This document shows, one piece after another, positions 10,767 to 21,696 of a stretch of DNA of 64,000 nucleotides. The stretch's first letter is position 1; each line of letters opens with the position of its first letter. Both the position numbers and the translations under genes were made by a program. Under the pieces are notes generated by a model that had not been told where the DNA came from, made no database searches, and saw nothing but the letters and a program-made list of their open reading frames with translations. The stretch lies in NCBI GenBank assembly GCA_037447655.1, contig JBBHKE010000303.1:1-64000 (forward strand). The letters are read 5' to 3'. Origin of the DNA: Zygnema cylindricum (taxonomy: Eukaryota; Streptophyta; Zygnematophyceae; Zygnematales; Zygnemataceae).

Positions 10767-11640
10767 ATGAGGTGGAATATCAGGGCGCGTGCAGTTCATA
10801 AAATAGATAAGACCACCAACAACTTGTTTGTAGGGAATTGTGGACATGAACTGTGACTCCCCTGGTTCAATGTCATCCTCGAGTAGCATTCCTCCATTTG
10901 TGTCTTTTCGTTCCTCTTTTTGCCTAAACTCTATAGATGTGGCACTCCTTTTTGCATCTGCCATGCGAAATATATCAAGTATATTTCCAATGGCCTCTGT
11001 CTGAGTGACATTAATCACCCTCTAATTCCTATTTCTCTCTACCTAAATGCCTAGGATACTAAGTTCTTTATTTCAAACCTAGCATTCAAGGCTGCTTTTA
11101 TCTTATTTATCTCATTCATAGAATTACTAAAAAACAACATGTCATCCACATACACTGCTACATAGATCACCTTATCCTCTCCTTCCATGACATAAAGTTG
11201 GTGATTTAAGCTGATCCTTGTCAAACCTAGACTGGTAAGAAACTCATCTAATTTCAGATTCCACTGACGCGGAGCCTGTTCTAATCTATACAATGATTTC
11301 AACTGTTTACAGAGTAGATTTTCCATTCCTTTTTCTGCACACCTTTCAAGTTGTTTGATATAAATTACTTCCTCTAAATCTCCATAGAAAAAAGCAGTTT
11401 TAACATCCATTTGAGGCGGCTCCATATCCTCAATTGGAGCTAAAGACAACATGACTCTAACAGTGGGAAACCTGACAACAAGAGCGAAGGAATCTTCATA
11501 ATCTATTCCTTCTTTTTGACCAAAGCCTTTTGCAACCAGACGAGCTTTATACCTTTCAATAGTGTTGTCTGGGTTGAGCTTCACTTTGAATATCCACTTG
11601 CAGCCAATTGCTTTCCGATCCGGTGGGGACTCCACATGCT
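10767..11640 (-). pseudogene. Copia reverse transcriptase, element B
   Basis: The RT core at 11051-11635 is open for 194 codons: 'CKWIFKVKLNPDNTIERYKARLV', 'GFGQKEGIDYEDSF', 'DVKTAFFYGDLEEVIY', 'LYRLEQAPRQWNLKL', and the active site VYVDDMLFF. The C-terminal RT and connection ('YKQVVGGLIYFMNCTRPDI') lies at 10767-11018 in a shifted frame. Catalytic Asp residues are present. The upstream linker at 11641-12147 is recognisable only in patches. Confidence 0.85.
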
Positions 11641-12147
11641 TTCATGTTTGAGCTTCTATAATTGACCTCATCTCATCATTTGCAGGTGCAATCTAGTGAT
11701 CATTTTTAGGAACAAAAAATGCTTCATTAATGGAAATAGGCTCCTCGATGCTTGCAGAAAAATCATATTGAACTTGTTCTCCCCTCAAGGGAGATTTTGT
11801 CTTTTTCCCCTCGCGAAATTTGAGGCTAGAACTGTTGGATCCCAACCTAGATTCTAGGTACGAGAAAGATTAGTGTCAGGCGCTCTTTGTCGTTTAGTAG
11901 CTAATGGTACTTCGGTGTTTTGCCATCCAAGAGAAGAAGAAGTAGAAGCTGTAGATAACTGAAAAGGAATCTGATCCAAAATGACATATTCCTACAGATT
12001 TTCTTTCTTTTCACTTTTATCCACACTAAATACATCTATGGACTCACTATCATCTTTCACTTAAATATATTTGGCAATCTAGATGGTTTGTTTCTAAAGA
12101 AAATAAACTCTGTATCTTACAGATTCATCATCATACCTTATGAGGAT

Positions 12148-13085
12148 TCAAGGTTTAGACTTTGGACTTAGTTTCCAGTTTGGTAAATTATCTAGTACAA
12201 AACACTTACTACCAAAAAATCTGAAGTGACTGACATCTGGTTTTCTGCTTGTCCACACTTCAAAAGGTGTCTTTCCTTCAACAAATCTAGTTTCTAATCT
12301 GTTCCTAATATAAGCTGCAGTTTGATAAGCTTCAGCCCAAAATTTAGTGTCTACTCCATTATCTGTCATCATAGATTTAACACTCTTAGTTAGAAAACTA
12401 TTCACCCTTTCTAAGACTCCATTCTGCTCTGGAGTATATGGAAGAGTTTACTGATGAGAGATACCATTTTACTTTAAATAAGTGGCGAATTCATTGGAAG
12501 TTTAGTCACCTCCATTATCAGATCTTAGAGAAAGAATTGATATGTTGTGAAGCTTTTCTGCACAGATCCGAAAGTGCTGAAAGTGAGTGAAGACCTCTTT
12601 TTCCTCCTTCATGAAATATATATGATTGAATCTGGAGAAGTCGTCTGTGACTTAACAAAGTATTTGCTGCCTGCTAGAGATGGTATTTTGGAGGGTCCCC
12701 ACACATCTGAATGAATAAGCTCCAATAGGTTATATACTCTAAAATTTGCGCCTTAAGGTAAAGGAAGTTTATGAAGCTTACCCTAAGCACATCCATCACA
12801 AATACATGACTATTGCTGACCGAGTTTAACTTCTACCATATCATTCTTTACCATCTTTTCCAGCCTGTCGATATGAACATGACCCAATCTCATATGCCAC
12901 AAAACATAATCAGATAAGATATTGGAGTAACAAAAAGAATATGTATTCACCAGGTCCATCTGGTACAAGTTTCTTCGGCCTCTATTTCGCGTTATAGCTA
13001 CCCTTCCCTCTTTGCAAACTATTTTCTTTCCTTGCTTCTGAAGTATTTCAAAACCTCTACTTTCTGCAACTGAGGTAGAAAACAA
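12148..13085 (-). pseudogene. Copia integrase with pre-integrase domain, element B
   Basis: 13085-12810 encodes the GAG-pre-integrase domain with LWHMRLGHVHIDRLEKM. 12148-12405 encodes the C-terminal part of the core ('TDNGVDTKFWAEAYQTAAYIRNR', 'GKTPFEVWTSRKPDVSHFRFFGSK'). The catalytic segment between them (about 12410-12800) is present but broken by stops. Confidence 0.8.
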
Positions 13086-13089
13086 GTTT

Positions 13090-14231
13090 TATTTGAACCG
13101 AGGGACATACAACACATCATAAAGCGTTATAGAAACTGTCTGTAAATATATCTCACACATAAAGATGACGGTTCCTTGAGCTTTTGCTTCAACAGTGGCA
13201 CTACAAGCATAATAAATCTGCCTAGTTGGAATACGTTTCTGATTTGTAAAAGAAGCCTTGTTCTAGCATATATGGGAAGATCTTCTCGAGTCCATGATCT
13301 ATCCGTGGTCTTTATTTCCCTCCATCATTTTTGCAAGAGCTAAGAATTCTTTGTCACCAGTTTTGGGAAAACTTACAACATCGTGCTCATTTCTTTTGTC
13401 AATCGTCTCTAATTTTGTGTGTCGGCTAAAATGCCTCAGTTTTGGAATGAGGAATTGGTGGTGTAAAAGGTTGCCTCTGTGGTGTGTAGATCCCTTTCGG
13501 TTTCCATCCATTTCTGAATACACTTGTCTCAGAAGCTTTATGAAACTTAGGACACTGTTTGTAAATATGTCCTTGATTGTAACAGGAGACACACTTGTTA
13601 TATGGTTGAAAACAATGGTAACACTGGGATTTGTTTTGTTGATACCGAGCATTAAAGGCTACAACAGACTTTCTTGGATAAAGAGCTATAAAAGTTCACT
13701 TTTCCTTTATAACTAGTTCTATAGCCGTTGCTAGATTCTAGACTGGTTTATCCAATTTTTCAAATTTGTTAAAGCCCTTTTATATTACTTGAAAGACCTC
13801 GCATAAGAATCAAAGCCTGATAATAAGGAGAGAATTTACCCCTGAATATGTATTCTCTATTAACAAAAGTCTAAGTCCATTACAATATTCAGCCATGTTA
13901 CCACCTGTGTACCTATTGTGCTAAATGTTCCCACTTGTAATAATCTAATATTGAGCATTAGCTTTCAAATAAATAGTTTCAGGTGTAGTCCAAATTTTTG
14001 ATGCCTTTTTCATCTTTTTTATGTGACATAAGTAAATCCTATGAAATCAGTAACTTTAAGAGATGCAAAGCCTGCTGATTTTTCCCACCATAGGATGCAT
14101 CAGTTTGAGCAAGACTACCATCAACTACATTCAACAATTTAACCGAAGTAAAGTGAGACTCAACCAAATCAAACCAATAAAGGTATTTTCTTCCATCAAA
14201 AATTGGTATCCGTGAGGGCGGGCCCGTACCC
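13090..14231 (-). pseudogene. Copia gag, element B
   Basis: Degenerate UBN2-type gag. A CCHC knuckle reads C-V-S-C-YNQG-H-IYKQ-C (near 13550-13590). The N-terminal part reads GTGPPSRIPIFDGRKYLYW just below the 5' LTR, equivalent to MGPPSRVPMFDG in D. Upstream coding (MTTPSSSSSVGVVATEQ) lies inside the LTR. A stop separates the two parts. Confidence 0.7.
14217..14231 (-). promoter_or_regulatory. Decayed half-tRNA primer-binding site, element B
   Basis: GGCGGGCCCGTACCC on the plus strand is a diverged form of GGTGGGCCCATAACC, placed directly against the LTR (TATTGTTCTG at 14232). Three mismatches make this weaker than in A and D. Confidence 0.45.
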
Positions 14232-15110
14232 TATTGTTCTGTGGCTACTACACCCACTGAAGATGAAGATGAGGGAGTAGTCATGTTAGAATTAATACAA
14301 GCAAGAAGCTCTCACAGATGCTCAGAAAAACATAAAACTTTGGAACACAGCCAAAGACAAAATAAGTAACCAATTGGCCTACAAAATCTGAAATAATGCA
14401 AATAAACAAAAGAAGAACACAAATGCAAATTTACACAGAAATCAGCAAATAAATTTGAGAGAAACTCTCAGTCAAAGATATAAAAATGTTAAAGCATAAT
14501 TTGATACAAAATGTTCATAACTTTTGAAATTGTTAAGTCATATTGTTAGACTTAAAATATCTATCCTTTTGAAATATAGTAGCCACTCACTAATTTAACC
14601 AAGGTAAGAAGGCATCTCAGCCATGCATCAATAATATCTACTAGAGTTAAGCAAGAAACCTGAATATGTCAAGGTATGTCATACAAAATGAATCTGAACT
14701 GAGTTCTTAATCAAACAGAACATCTTTATGCACAAAACAAGGATATGGTATGTCACACTATACTATAAAAAACACGTCGGATAATCATAGACGTGGTCCC
14801 GGTTGAATAGCGTCTGTCGTGAGTAAATCTTCGCCGTCCATCTTTAAAAAGTTTTATCCAAGATGAAACTTTGTGTGACATCTCGGTTTTCTAGTGAATC
14901 TGAGTCGTATAACCGAATCTTGCAGAGTGTCTCATCTCAGTTTGTTGACGCGTGTCTTTCAAATGTGATACACAGTGTACTCCCTCACTGTTCACTGTCA
15001 CACTAATTTTGGTATATATTGAACCAAGCTACCACAAAATAAATTAGGTACCAAGAAGGCACTCACCTCACATATGAGGCCTATTGACGACTAAAGCTTT
15101 CAAAACAACA
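14232..15110 (-). repeat. 5' LTR of element B
   Basis: Starts TATTGTTCTGTGGC and ends CAAAACAACA; 879 bp. The 832-bp solo LTR at 50651-51482 starts and ends the same way, which fixes the boundaries. In element orientation the last ~50 bp encode the first residues of gag. Confidence 0.75.
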
Positions 15111-17305
15111 AAGTATACACCTTAGACAATGACAAGTCAAAGTGGAAACTAGACCCAAGGGTGAGACCAAGATATCTAGTGGGCTATTATGATGACATTA
15201 AGGGATATAGAGTATATGACCTTGAGAGGAAAGATGTAATTTTGTGAAAACTCTTAGTGGTTATGGATGAAGGAAAATCCATAGATCCATTTAAATACAC
15301 AAAATCAGTAAGAATCACATTTTAAAATGAGCAAAAGGTTGTCATAGGAAGTGATCCTAGAAAAAAATATTAAAGTTGAGGAACCAGTTTTGGATAAAGT
15401 TCACCAGAAAGGTGAACACTTTTGTAATGATGTGATTCAGATTGAAACAAACATTGTGGAAGGAGAGGAAGAGGAAAGACTCCTAGATTAAACAAAAAGG
15501 GGAGATGAGGAAACAGAAAGAAGAAATCCAAAGTTGCCATCAATACCAGCTTCTGAATTCGAGGGAGGACGAAAGAGCAGCAAAAGAATCCAAGAAAGGC
15601 AACTGAATTATAAGGTCACTAAGTTGTATCACCCAAGCGAGCCACAGACATATCAAGAAGTTGTGAACAGTCCGGGGAGAAATGATGGGTTATCACTATT
15701 AATGAGAAAATGGCTTTTATTATAAAGGCAAATAAATAGGAAATGGTGGACTGTCCACTAGACAGAAAACCAATCACATAAAACTGGGTTTTCAAACTCA
15801 AATTAAACCCGGAAAACACTATTGAGAGATTTAAGGCTTGGCTAGTGGCTAAAGGGTATACACAGAAAGAGGGTGTGATTATGAGGAGACTCTCGCTCCG
15901 GTAGTTAGATTCCCTTCAGTCTAGATTTTCCTAAGCTTGGCGGCAACGGAAGACATAGAGGTACACTAGATGGACATAAAAACAACCTTCCTTAATTGAG
16001 AACTCGAAGAGTAGATCTTCATGAAAGAACCAGAGGGATTTGTGGAAGAAGGTGATGAGAGGAAAGTGTGTTGGTTAATAAAATCATTGGTTTGGGCTGA
16101 AACAGGTGCCACGGCAATGAAACAACAAATCAAATGAATTTTTGACCGGACTTGGATACATAAGAATTAGCTCAGATCAGTGAATTTAATTGTTTGAAGA
16201 TGAGGAAGGTGTTATTTTTATTGCATTTTCTTGTTTGAAGATGAAGAAGGTGTCATTTGTATTGTAGTATATGTTGATGATTTACTGGTGTTAAGTTAGT
16301 CATTGGAAAATATTAATAAACTAAAGAATATTTAAAGGGTCGCTTTGATACAAAGGATTTAGGAGGGGTTAAATATATCTTAGGAATTCAAATGGAAAGG
16401 GACAGGGAGAAAATAATCATCGGACTAACACAGAAAGACGCAATAGGAAAAATGTTAGAAAAACTCCAAATGGAGAAAACCAACGGTTGCTCTACTCCAA
16501 TGGAATTGAAAAAAGTGAGTGAGGGTAGCTAGGAGGAAGGTGTTTTGATCTTAGATGATCATATGAGTGAAGAAAAGGAGGCATTTATAAGAGATATTTC
16601 ATATAGACAGGTTGTCGGAAGTATTATTTACTTTATGAACTGCACTAGGCCTGATATTGAAACAACAGTGGGAATTCTGAGTAGAAGACTTAATGCGCCC
16701 AGAAAGAGAGATTTGGAGCCAGCTAAGAGGGTGATAAGATATCTGGTGGGAACTCAAGACTTATGGTTACATTTGGGAGGGGACAATACTGATATCACCA
16801 CATAGAGTGATGCTAATTAGGGGATGCTCCAATGAGGAGATGCACTTCTGGATGTGTATAGTATGTAAGAAATGGTGATTGTTGTTGGAGTAGTAAGCAG
16901 CAACAGATAATTGCTCAGTCCACCATGGAGGCTGAGTATATGGCCTTCCACCATGGAGGTTGAGTATATGGCCTTTTGTTCAGCAGTAAAAGAATTAATG
17001 TGGGTAAAATCACTGTTACAAGAGCTTGGTTTCATAAATGATGGGATATATAAAAACTTTTGTGATAATCAGGCTGCAATTGCTATTGCAAAAAACCCAA
17101 AATATCACTTTAAGGTGAAACATATGGACAAACGACTAAGTTTTGTAATGGAGAAAGTTGAGAACATAGTGATCAGTTTAGAATATAAACCAGATGGAGA
17201 AATGGTAGCTGACATGATGACAAAGCTTGATCCCTCTCTTAAATTAAAATTATGCGGATATAGGTGTGGACTTAAACTAAAAGTTGACTAGAAAATAAGG
17301 GGAGT
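15111..17305 (+). pseudogene. Copia pol 3' half, element F (IN tail, RT, RNase H)
   Basis: Plus strand. 15111-15300 carries the IN-RT linker ('VYDLERKDV', 'VVMDEGKSIDPFKYTK'); 15534-15725 the 'SIPASEFEGGRKSSKRIQERQ' region; 15740-16400 the RT with YVDD near 16270-16282; 16545-17290 the RT C-terminus and RNase H ('DNQAAIAIAKNPKYHFKVKHMD', 'YKPDGEMVADMMTK'). There are multiple frameshifts. A ~29-bp tandem duplication near 16917-16976 repeats 'ccaccatggaggctgagtat'. It ends at the polypurine tract (aaaataaggggag, 17293-17305). The 5' half is lost at the B insertion. Confidence 0.8.
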
Positions 17306-18356
17306 GTAGAAATTAGTGATTTTGAAGGTATTTTCTAGGTCTTGTAAAGTAAAATAAAATGGGTCGGTTAAGATAGTTCAACTGACTCCTAACCTCTCTC
17401 ACGAGTCCCCACACTTGTTGTAGTCATTAAAGAATGGAGAGAGAGATGGAACCAAGGCTGAGGGGAGGAGATGTACGAAGATATAGAGGGAGGTAAGAGT
17501 GATGAAGTCACTTTTAACCAAAAAGGTGAGTCCGGCTGGACTCGAACCTTTGACCGGCGGAGCTAAGCGTAGCCGTCCGCTCTAACCGGTTAGTCGTAAA
17601 AGATCGTTAGAGTATATAGGGTTTGACACCTATTTAAAGATGTAATTGTATAATAGACCATTTAACTGGTTTAACGGTGTTAGTGTTATACAATAATTTT
17701 CACAAAACAAATGGTTCAAACATTTGTTTGGACGGGTGACATTGAAAGCGGTCTACAATTGGACGGCTCGCATGAAAGCCGACATCACGAAATGACCACT
17801 TTGGTGGTTTGCGGTCATAACATCACCAGATGACATGTGGCGCACTCCCATTGTTTTGCCGAATTCTCGGAGTCCATCAGAATATGCAAGGGGAGAAAAG
17901 GCGTCTGCCTTTCATCCATGTCGTACATTGACCGTACAGAAAGTACCACGACTTGTGTTCATCCATGTCGTACATTGACCGTACAGAAAGTACCACGACT
18001 TGTGTACCTTGCTGTACGATACAGTCCTCTGATTGGGTTGGTACATCAATAATAGGGGGTTTAGAGAGAGGTTTTTAGGACTCAAGAAAATATGAGGCAA
18101 CTGCCTCTCTCACATTGAGCTTGCATACAAAAGGACAACTTTGACCTCAAATAATTAATTGCTCAGTTGACCAACCTTGGAGATTTCTTTTGCGGCTAAC
18201 TCATGGGAGTTAGGCCCTCATAGGGGTGAGGGAAGTCAAATCTCTTAGGGTTCAGACTGACTACTATTATTGAGCAAAGTGGAAAAGCATATTTTATCCT
18301 AGAGGGCTTCCGATAGACTGCTAATTATGTGTGCCAATGGCGGCCACAGAATTACA
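17306..18356 (+). repeat. 3' LTR of element F
   Basis: Starts TGTAGAAATTAG after the polypurine tract and ends GGCCACAGAATTACA; 1,051 bp. It shares 'gtattttctaggtc' and the 'gaggcaactgcctctc' block with the A and D LTRs (reverse complement). It contains a 47-bp tandem duplication (17913-17959 and 17960-18006) and a tRNA-like segment near 17517-17600. Confidence 0.75.
17517..17600 (-). other. tRNA-like pol III motif inside the F LTR
   Basis: On the minus strand: GGTTCGAGTCC (perfect B-box consensus, 17538-17548), preceded by an A-box-like 'ctaaccggttagagc' and followed by a TTTTT run at 17517-17523. A cloverleaf does not close: the T-stem has only two pairs and there is no acceptor partner. 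It looks like a relic of a tRNA-derived sequence, not a working tRNA gene. Confidence 0.4.
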
Positions 18357-21157
18357 ATTGTCCTTTACCAATCGATGAGGCGTTTTCGAATCCAACGAAA
18401 AGTGTGAAACATACTTAAATATTTGTAATTTTTTAGCGCTCATTTAACGGAAAACTGACAAACTGCGCTATATGTAAAATTCATTTTGTTTTACATGTAC
18501 GGAATAGTACGGATGAAAATTCATTAACGATTTTTAACGTCGCAATTGAATCCTTTACACAAAACGCTTTGAACAACTATTGCTCAGAATCTAGAAAAGG
18601 TAACAAAATTTCGTAAAAATATCAAAATTCGTACGAATGAGACATCTATGCTTCGAAGTGAAAATGAAACGGGAATCCAACATTGAAATGGTTCACTTTT
18701 TCTAACAACTCATGTGTAGAGTGTCATCTTGTACGGCACTGTATCCTTTGCTGACTCATGTCTAAAAAGTACAATCGTAATTTATCATCCTATATGGTAC
18801 AAATTTCTTTCCAAATGAAAATGACCGGGGAATCAAACACAAAATGCTCCATGTTTACGGAACAACGACTGTACACAGTACGGTACATGTAAGGTTTGTT
18901 AGTTTTCTCGCCCGTGGAGTGAAAGGTGTGAAAGGGTCCAAAATGCGCCGTGACCTTCACACTTTGTAAAATACCGCCCGGGTACCTCAGATTTTTAGGT
19001 TTATAGGGTTATTGGTTGTGTTTTTTTTATATAAAAATAATATCAATGAAAAAAAAAACCCTAAACATATTTATACTCACGACACACCGCGCGGCGCGAG
19101 GAGTCGTAAAGTGAAATGGGAGAGGTGGCAACGTGGACCCTTTCACATGCGACCTTCTCTTTCAAAAATGCAAGATTTAGTAGTGTACAGTGCCATCGTT
19201 ATTAGATACAATAACATTCTTTCAGCGGCGATTATTTCTGTCCGGAAATCATAAAATACAGTACTGCAGTTGAACGTACCTACGAAACCATCAATTTTTT
19301 TCTTTTTTTGCTTACCTTGCCGTACACGAATTTGTTATTTTTTTTTTCTGTATCACCCGGCCCAATCCTGCCGGCCCTCAAAATTTTGCACCCGAATCCG
19401 TTCTAGATCCGATGCGGCCGGTCGGGTACGGATCGGCTACGCATGCGCGTACCCGATTGCGACCTTTAATAGGCAGTTTCATCCCCTACCGACAATAAAA
19501 GAAACATCGCCACGTCAGCAGATTTTGTTGTAATCGTCTTCATCGTAAACGTTTACTAGAGTAAACGTATACTCGTTTACTGCACAGTGTATCGTTGTTA
19601 GTTAATAATTTTTTCGCCAACTATTCTGCGTACACACTTAATCGATTTTCACATGGAGATCGCCAATCTGAGGTTGAGAATCTTGACTTTCAATCGCAAC
19701 CGTCAGATCCATATTCGACAAACGTGTACGAAGAAAAGATGTTTTAAGTGGCAAAATAACATTAATACACGGTGTACTGTAATTTGCATCGCCGAATCAA
19801 GCATTTTCTGTGCAATACGATGCGCAAACGTACACACAAAACTTACGTCGAGATAAACCTATGATATTAATTAGTTTGGCCGAAATAAAATAATGTAATA
19901 ACAATTATTTGTTGTTGCGTGTCATAGCGACATGTAAACGGTATAATCAGATGCGATATCTACACAATAGTCAAATATCAATAGCAACCGTTATTGACTA
20001 TTTTCCAGTTGGTTATATTGCCGGTTATTAATATTGGAGATTGATACTTTTTATGTTAAGTTTTATTTCGTAGGGCTTCCATGTGACACAAGATCTTAAC
20101 ATTGAATTTTGGCTTAAGCCTTCGTTTAGAATCTACTTTGGGTATTTTAGGGCATTTTCAGGGTTGTTAAGGGGATTTTAGTGTATGTCATAGTCACAAC
20201 ATTCCTTCAAAGAATATTAGCCAATTAAGACACATCTCCTAAATAATTAGGGTAGTGAAATCCCACTCGTCCCATATTTGACACCAACATAACATTAGAT
20301 CTTTATGTATATTACCACTGTACTCCTTTTGTCAGCGTATCGGGCCGATATAGTGGTAAAATGATCGCAACATTTTTTTAGCTTTGTATCGAACTAATAT
20401 ATTGAGCGGTAAGAGGCTTGTGATACACAACACTAAAAGTAAGTTTCGTCAATTTCAAATGAAATATGCCTCATTTATCCACTTTACAGCAGGGAAATCC
20501 TTATTAATAAATTCGTCGTTAAAAAGTTTTGGCCGGAAACAAGAAATCCAAGATTGATGTCCTTGTCTACTTGAAGGACTTGTTAGGTCATATCATGCTA
20601 TACTTTTATAGAGTTATAACAGAAAAAAGGTAAAAAGGTAACAAAAGTATTTAAATAAGGCAGAAATATGTATTACAAAAACGAATTAATCACCTATGCA
20701 ACTTCCAGCTCTCAAAACCTCAACCGAGAAACACAAAAATCAACTAATCCTTGAAAATTCAATTTCAGCGGAACTTCCAAATGTGATCGTTTATCTCTGT
20801 ACCTGCAAGACAAGGAAACAAAAACTGGCCATGAAAAACGACAATTGCCATAAAAGAAAAAGGACCAAAATAAACATGTACACATACAAGATTCCTGTGA
20901 GGGATTGATTAAACCTCAAGAAAGATATTATACCGAAGATAAAGAATGATATATGTGACTTGAAATAGAAGTAAAACAACATCACTATTCACAAACACTT
21001 ATGTGATTGAAATAAAAGATAACCATTATCACTATTCAGAAACACTTGAAAACAAAAAACAAGTCGACACTCACCCACTAACACCTTTCGTTAACTCAAA
21101 TTAGCGTTGTTAATATTAACACAGGAAATGGAATTTTTTTTTTCGATATCCTACCTC
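18357..21157. other. Intergenic stretch, no gene recognised
   Basis: No family is recognisable in any frame. It holds the sequence downstream of the host gene stop codon. Small visible structures are a palindromic cluster near 19548-19580 (gtttactagagtaaacgtatactcgtttac) and a ~55-bp imperfect direct repeat at 20935-21050 ('tcactattca.aaacact'). Confidence 0.6.
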
Positions 21158-21696
21158 TCATGGTCGTGGAGGGGGTGGACGTAGAGAAACGCGTGGCGGA
21201 GGAGGTAAGAAAAATGGTGGAAGGGAAGCTGCTTTAATGTAGGTAGTTCTTCCAAGTTTTGGAAGAGATTTTCCAACACTTTGTAAGAGCCAACATTTGA
21301 TGGGTGAAATAAGGAAAACAAAAGCTAGACAACGTTTGGTACTTAAACAACGTCCAGCACATGTATCTACCGATAAATCAGTATAGCTGACATATTTAGA
21401 CCCTCTGTTGTCGAAATTGGGATGTGCTACAAAACGTGGCAAATTTTTCGAAGGTGGACTTGGTGGAGGTGGAGGGAATGGTTTGACATAGCTTATGTAT
21501 TTTGAATTTGGAGTTGGAACACCAAAAATCTCCTTCAAAAAACATTTTTTCTCAGTCAAATGGTAAGAAAATGCTAAACAACGCGGACTTTCTCGGCACG
21601 TTTGAGCACAACTTGCTGCAGTTTGATTTCTTTTGATTTGGTAGAAAGGCCCGGCGCGGTCGATTTTTGGTTCCGCAATGAAAGACAACAAAGGAT
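21158..21696 (-). CDS. Host gene last exon: two PAN/apple-like repeats
   Basis: Acceptor ctttgcag. Two ~75-residue repeats. The first, PLLSFIAEPKIDRAGPFYQI, has CAQTCRESPRCLAFSY...KKCFL; the second, PRFVAHPNFDNRGSKYVSY, has CAGRCLSTKRCLAFVF...IKCWL. The spaced four-Cys C..xC..C..C pattern fits PAN/apple domains, which bind carbohydrate or protein. A PPPPPSPPS linker separates them. The protein ends in a short proline/arginine tail (PPPPRVSLRPPPPRP) and TGA at 21158-21160. Confidence 0.8.

Larger units (their letters stand above)
9317..15110 (-). mobile_element. Ty1/copia element B (degenerate)
   Basis: Minus-strand copia with a truncated 3' LTR (~9317-9480), polypurine tract ctcccc (minus strand ggggag) at 9481, RNase H/RT (9512-11640), integrase (12148-13085), gag (about 13090-14231) and a full 5' LTR (14232-15110). 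It has many stops and frameshifts and carries a solo LTR at 10089-10761. Beyond 15110 the sequence is the IN-RT linker of element F in the opposite direction, so B inserted into F. The matching left flank is lost at the 9316/9317 breakpoint. Confidence 0.75.

Noticed and set aside
17517-17600. Functional tRNA gene
   Set aside because: B-box and T-run are present but the acceptor, D and T stems do not pair.
19270-19533. 87-residue plus ORF in the intergenic region
   Set aside because: Starts in a poly-T stretch, no recognisable motif, no splice or codon support.
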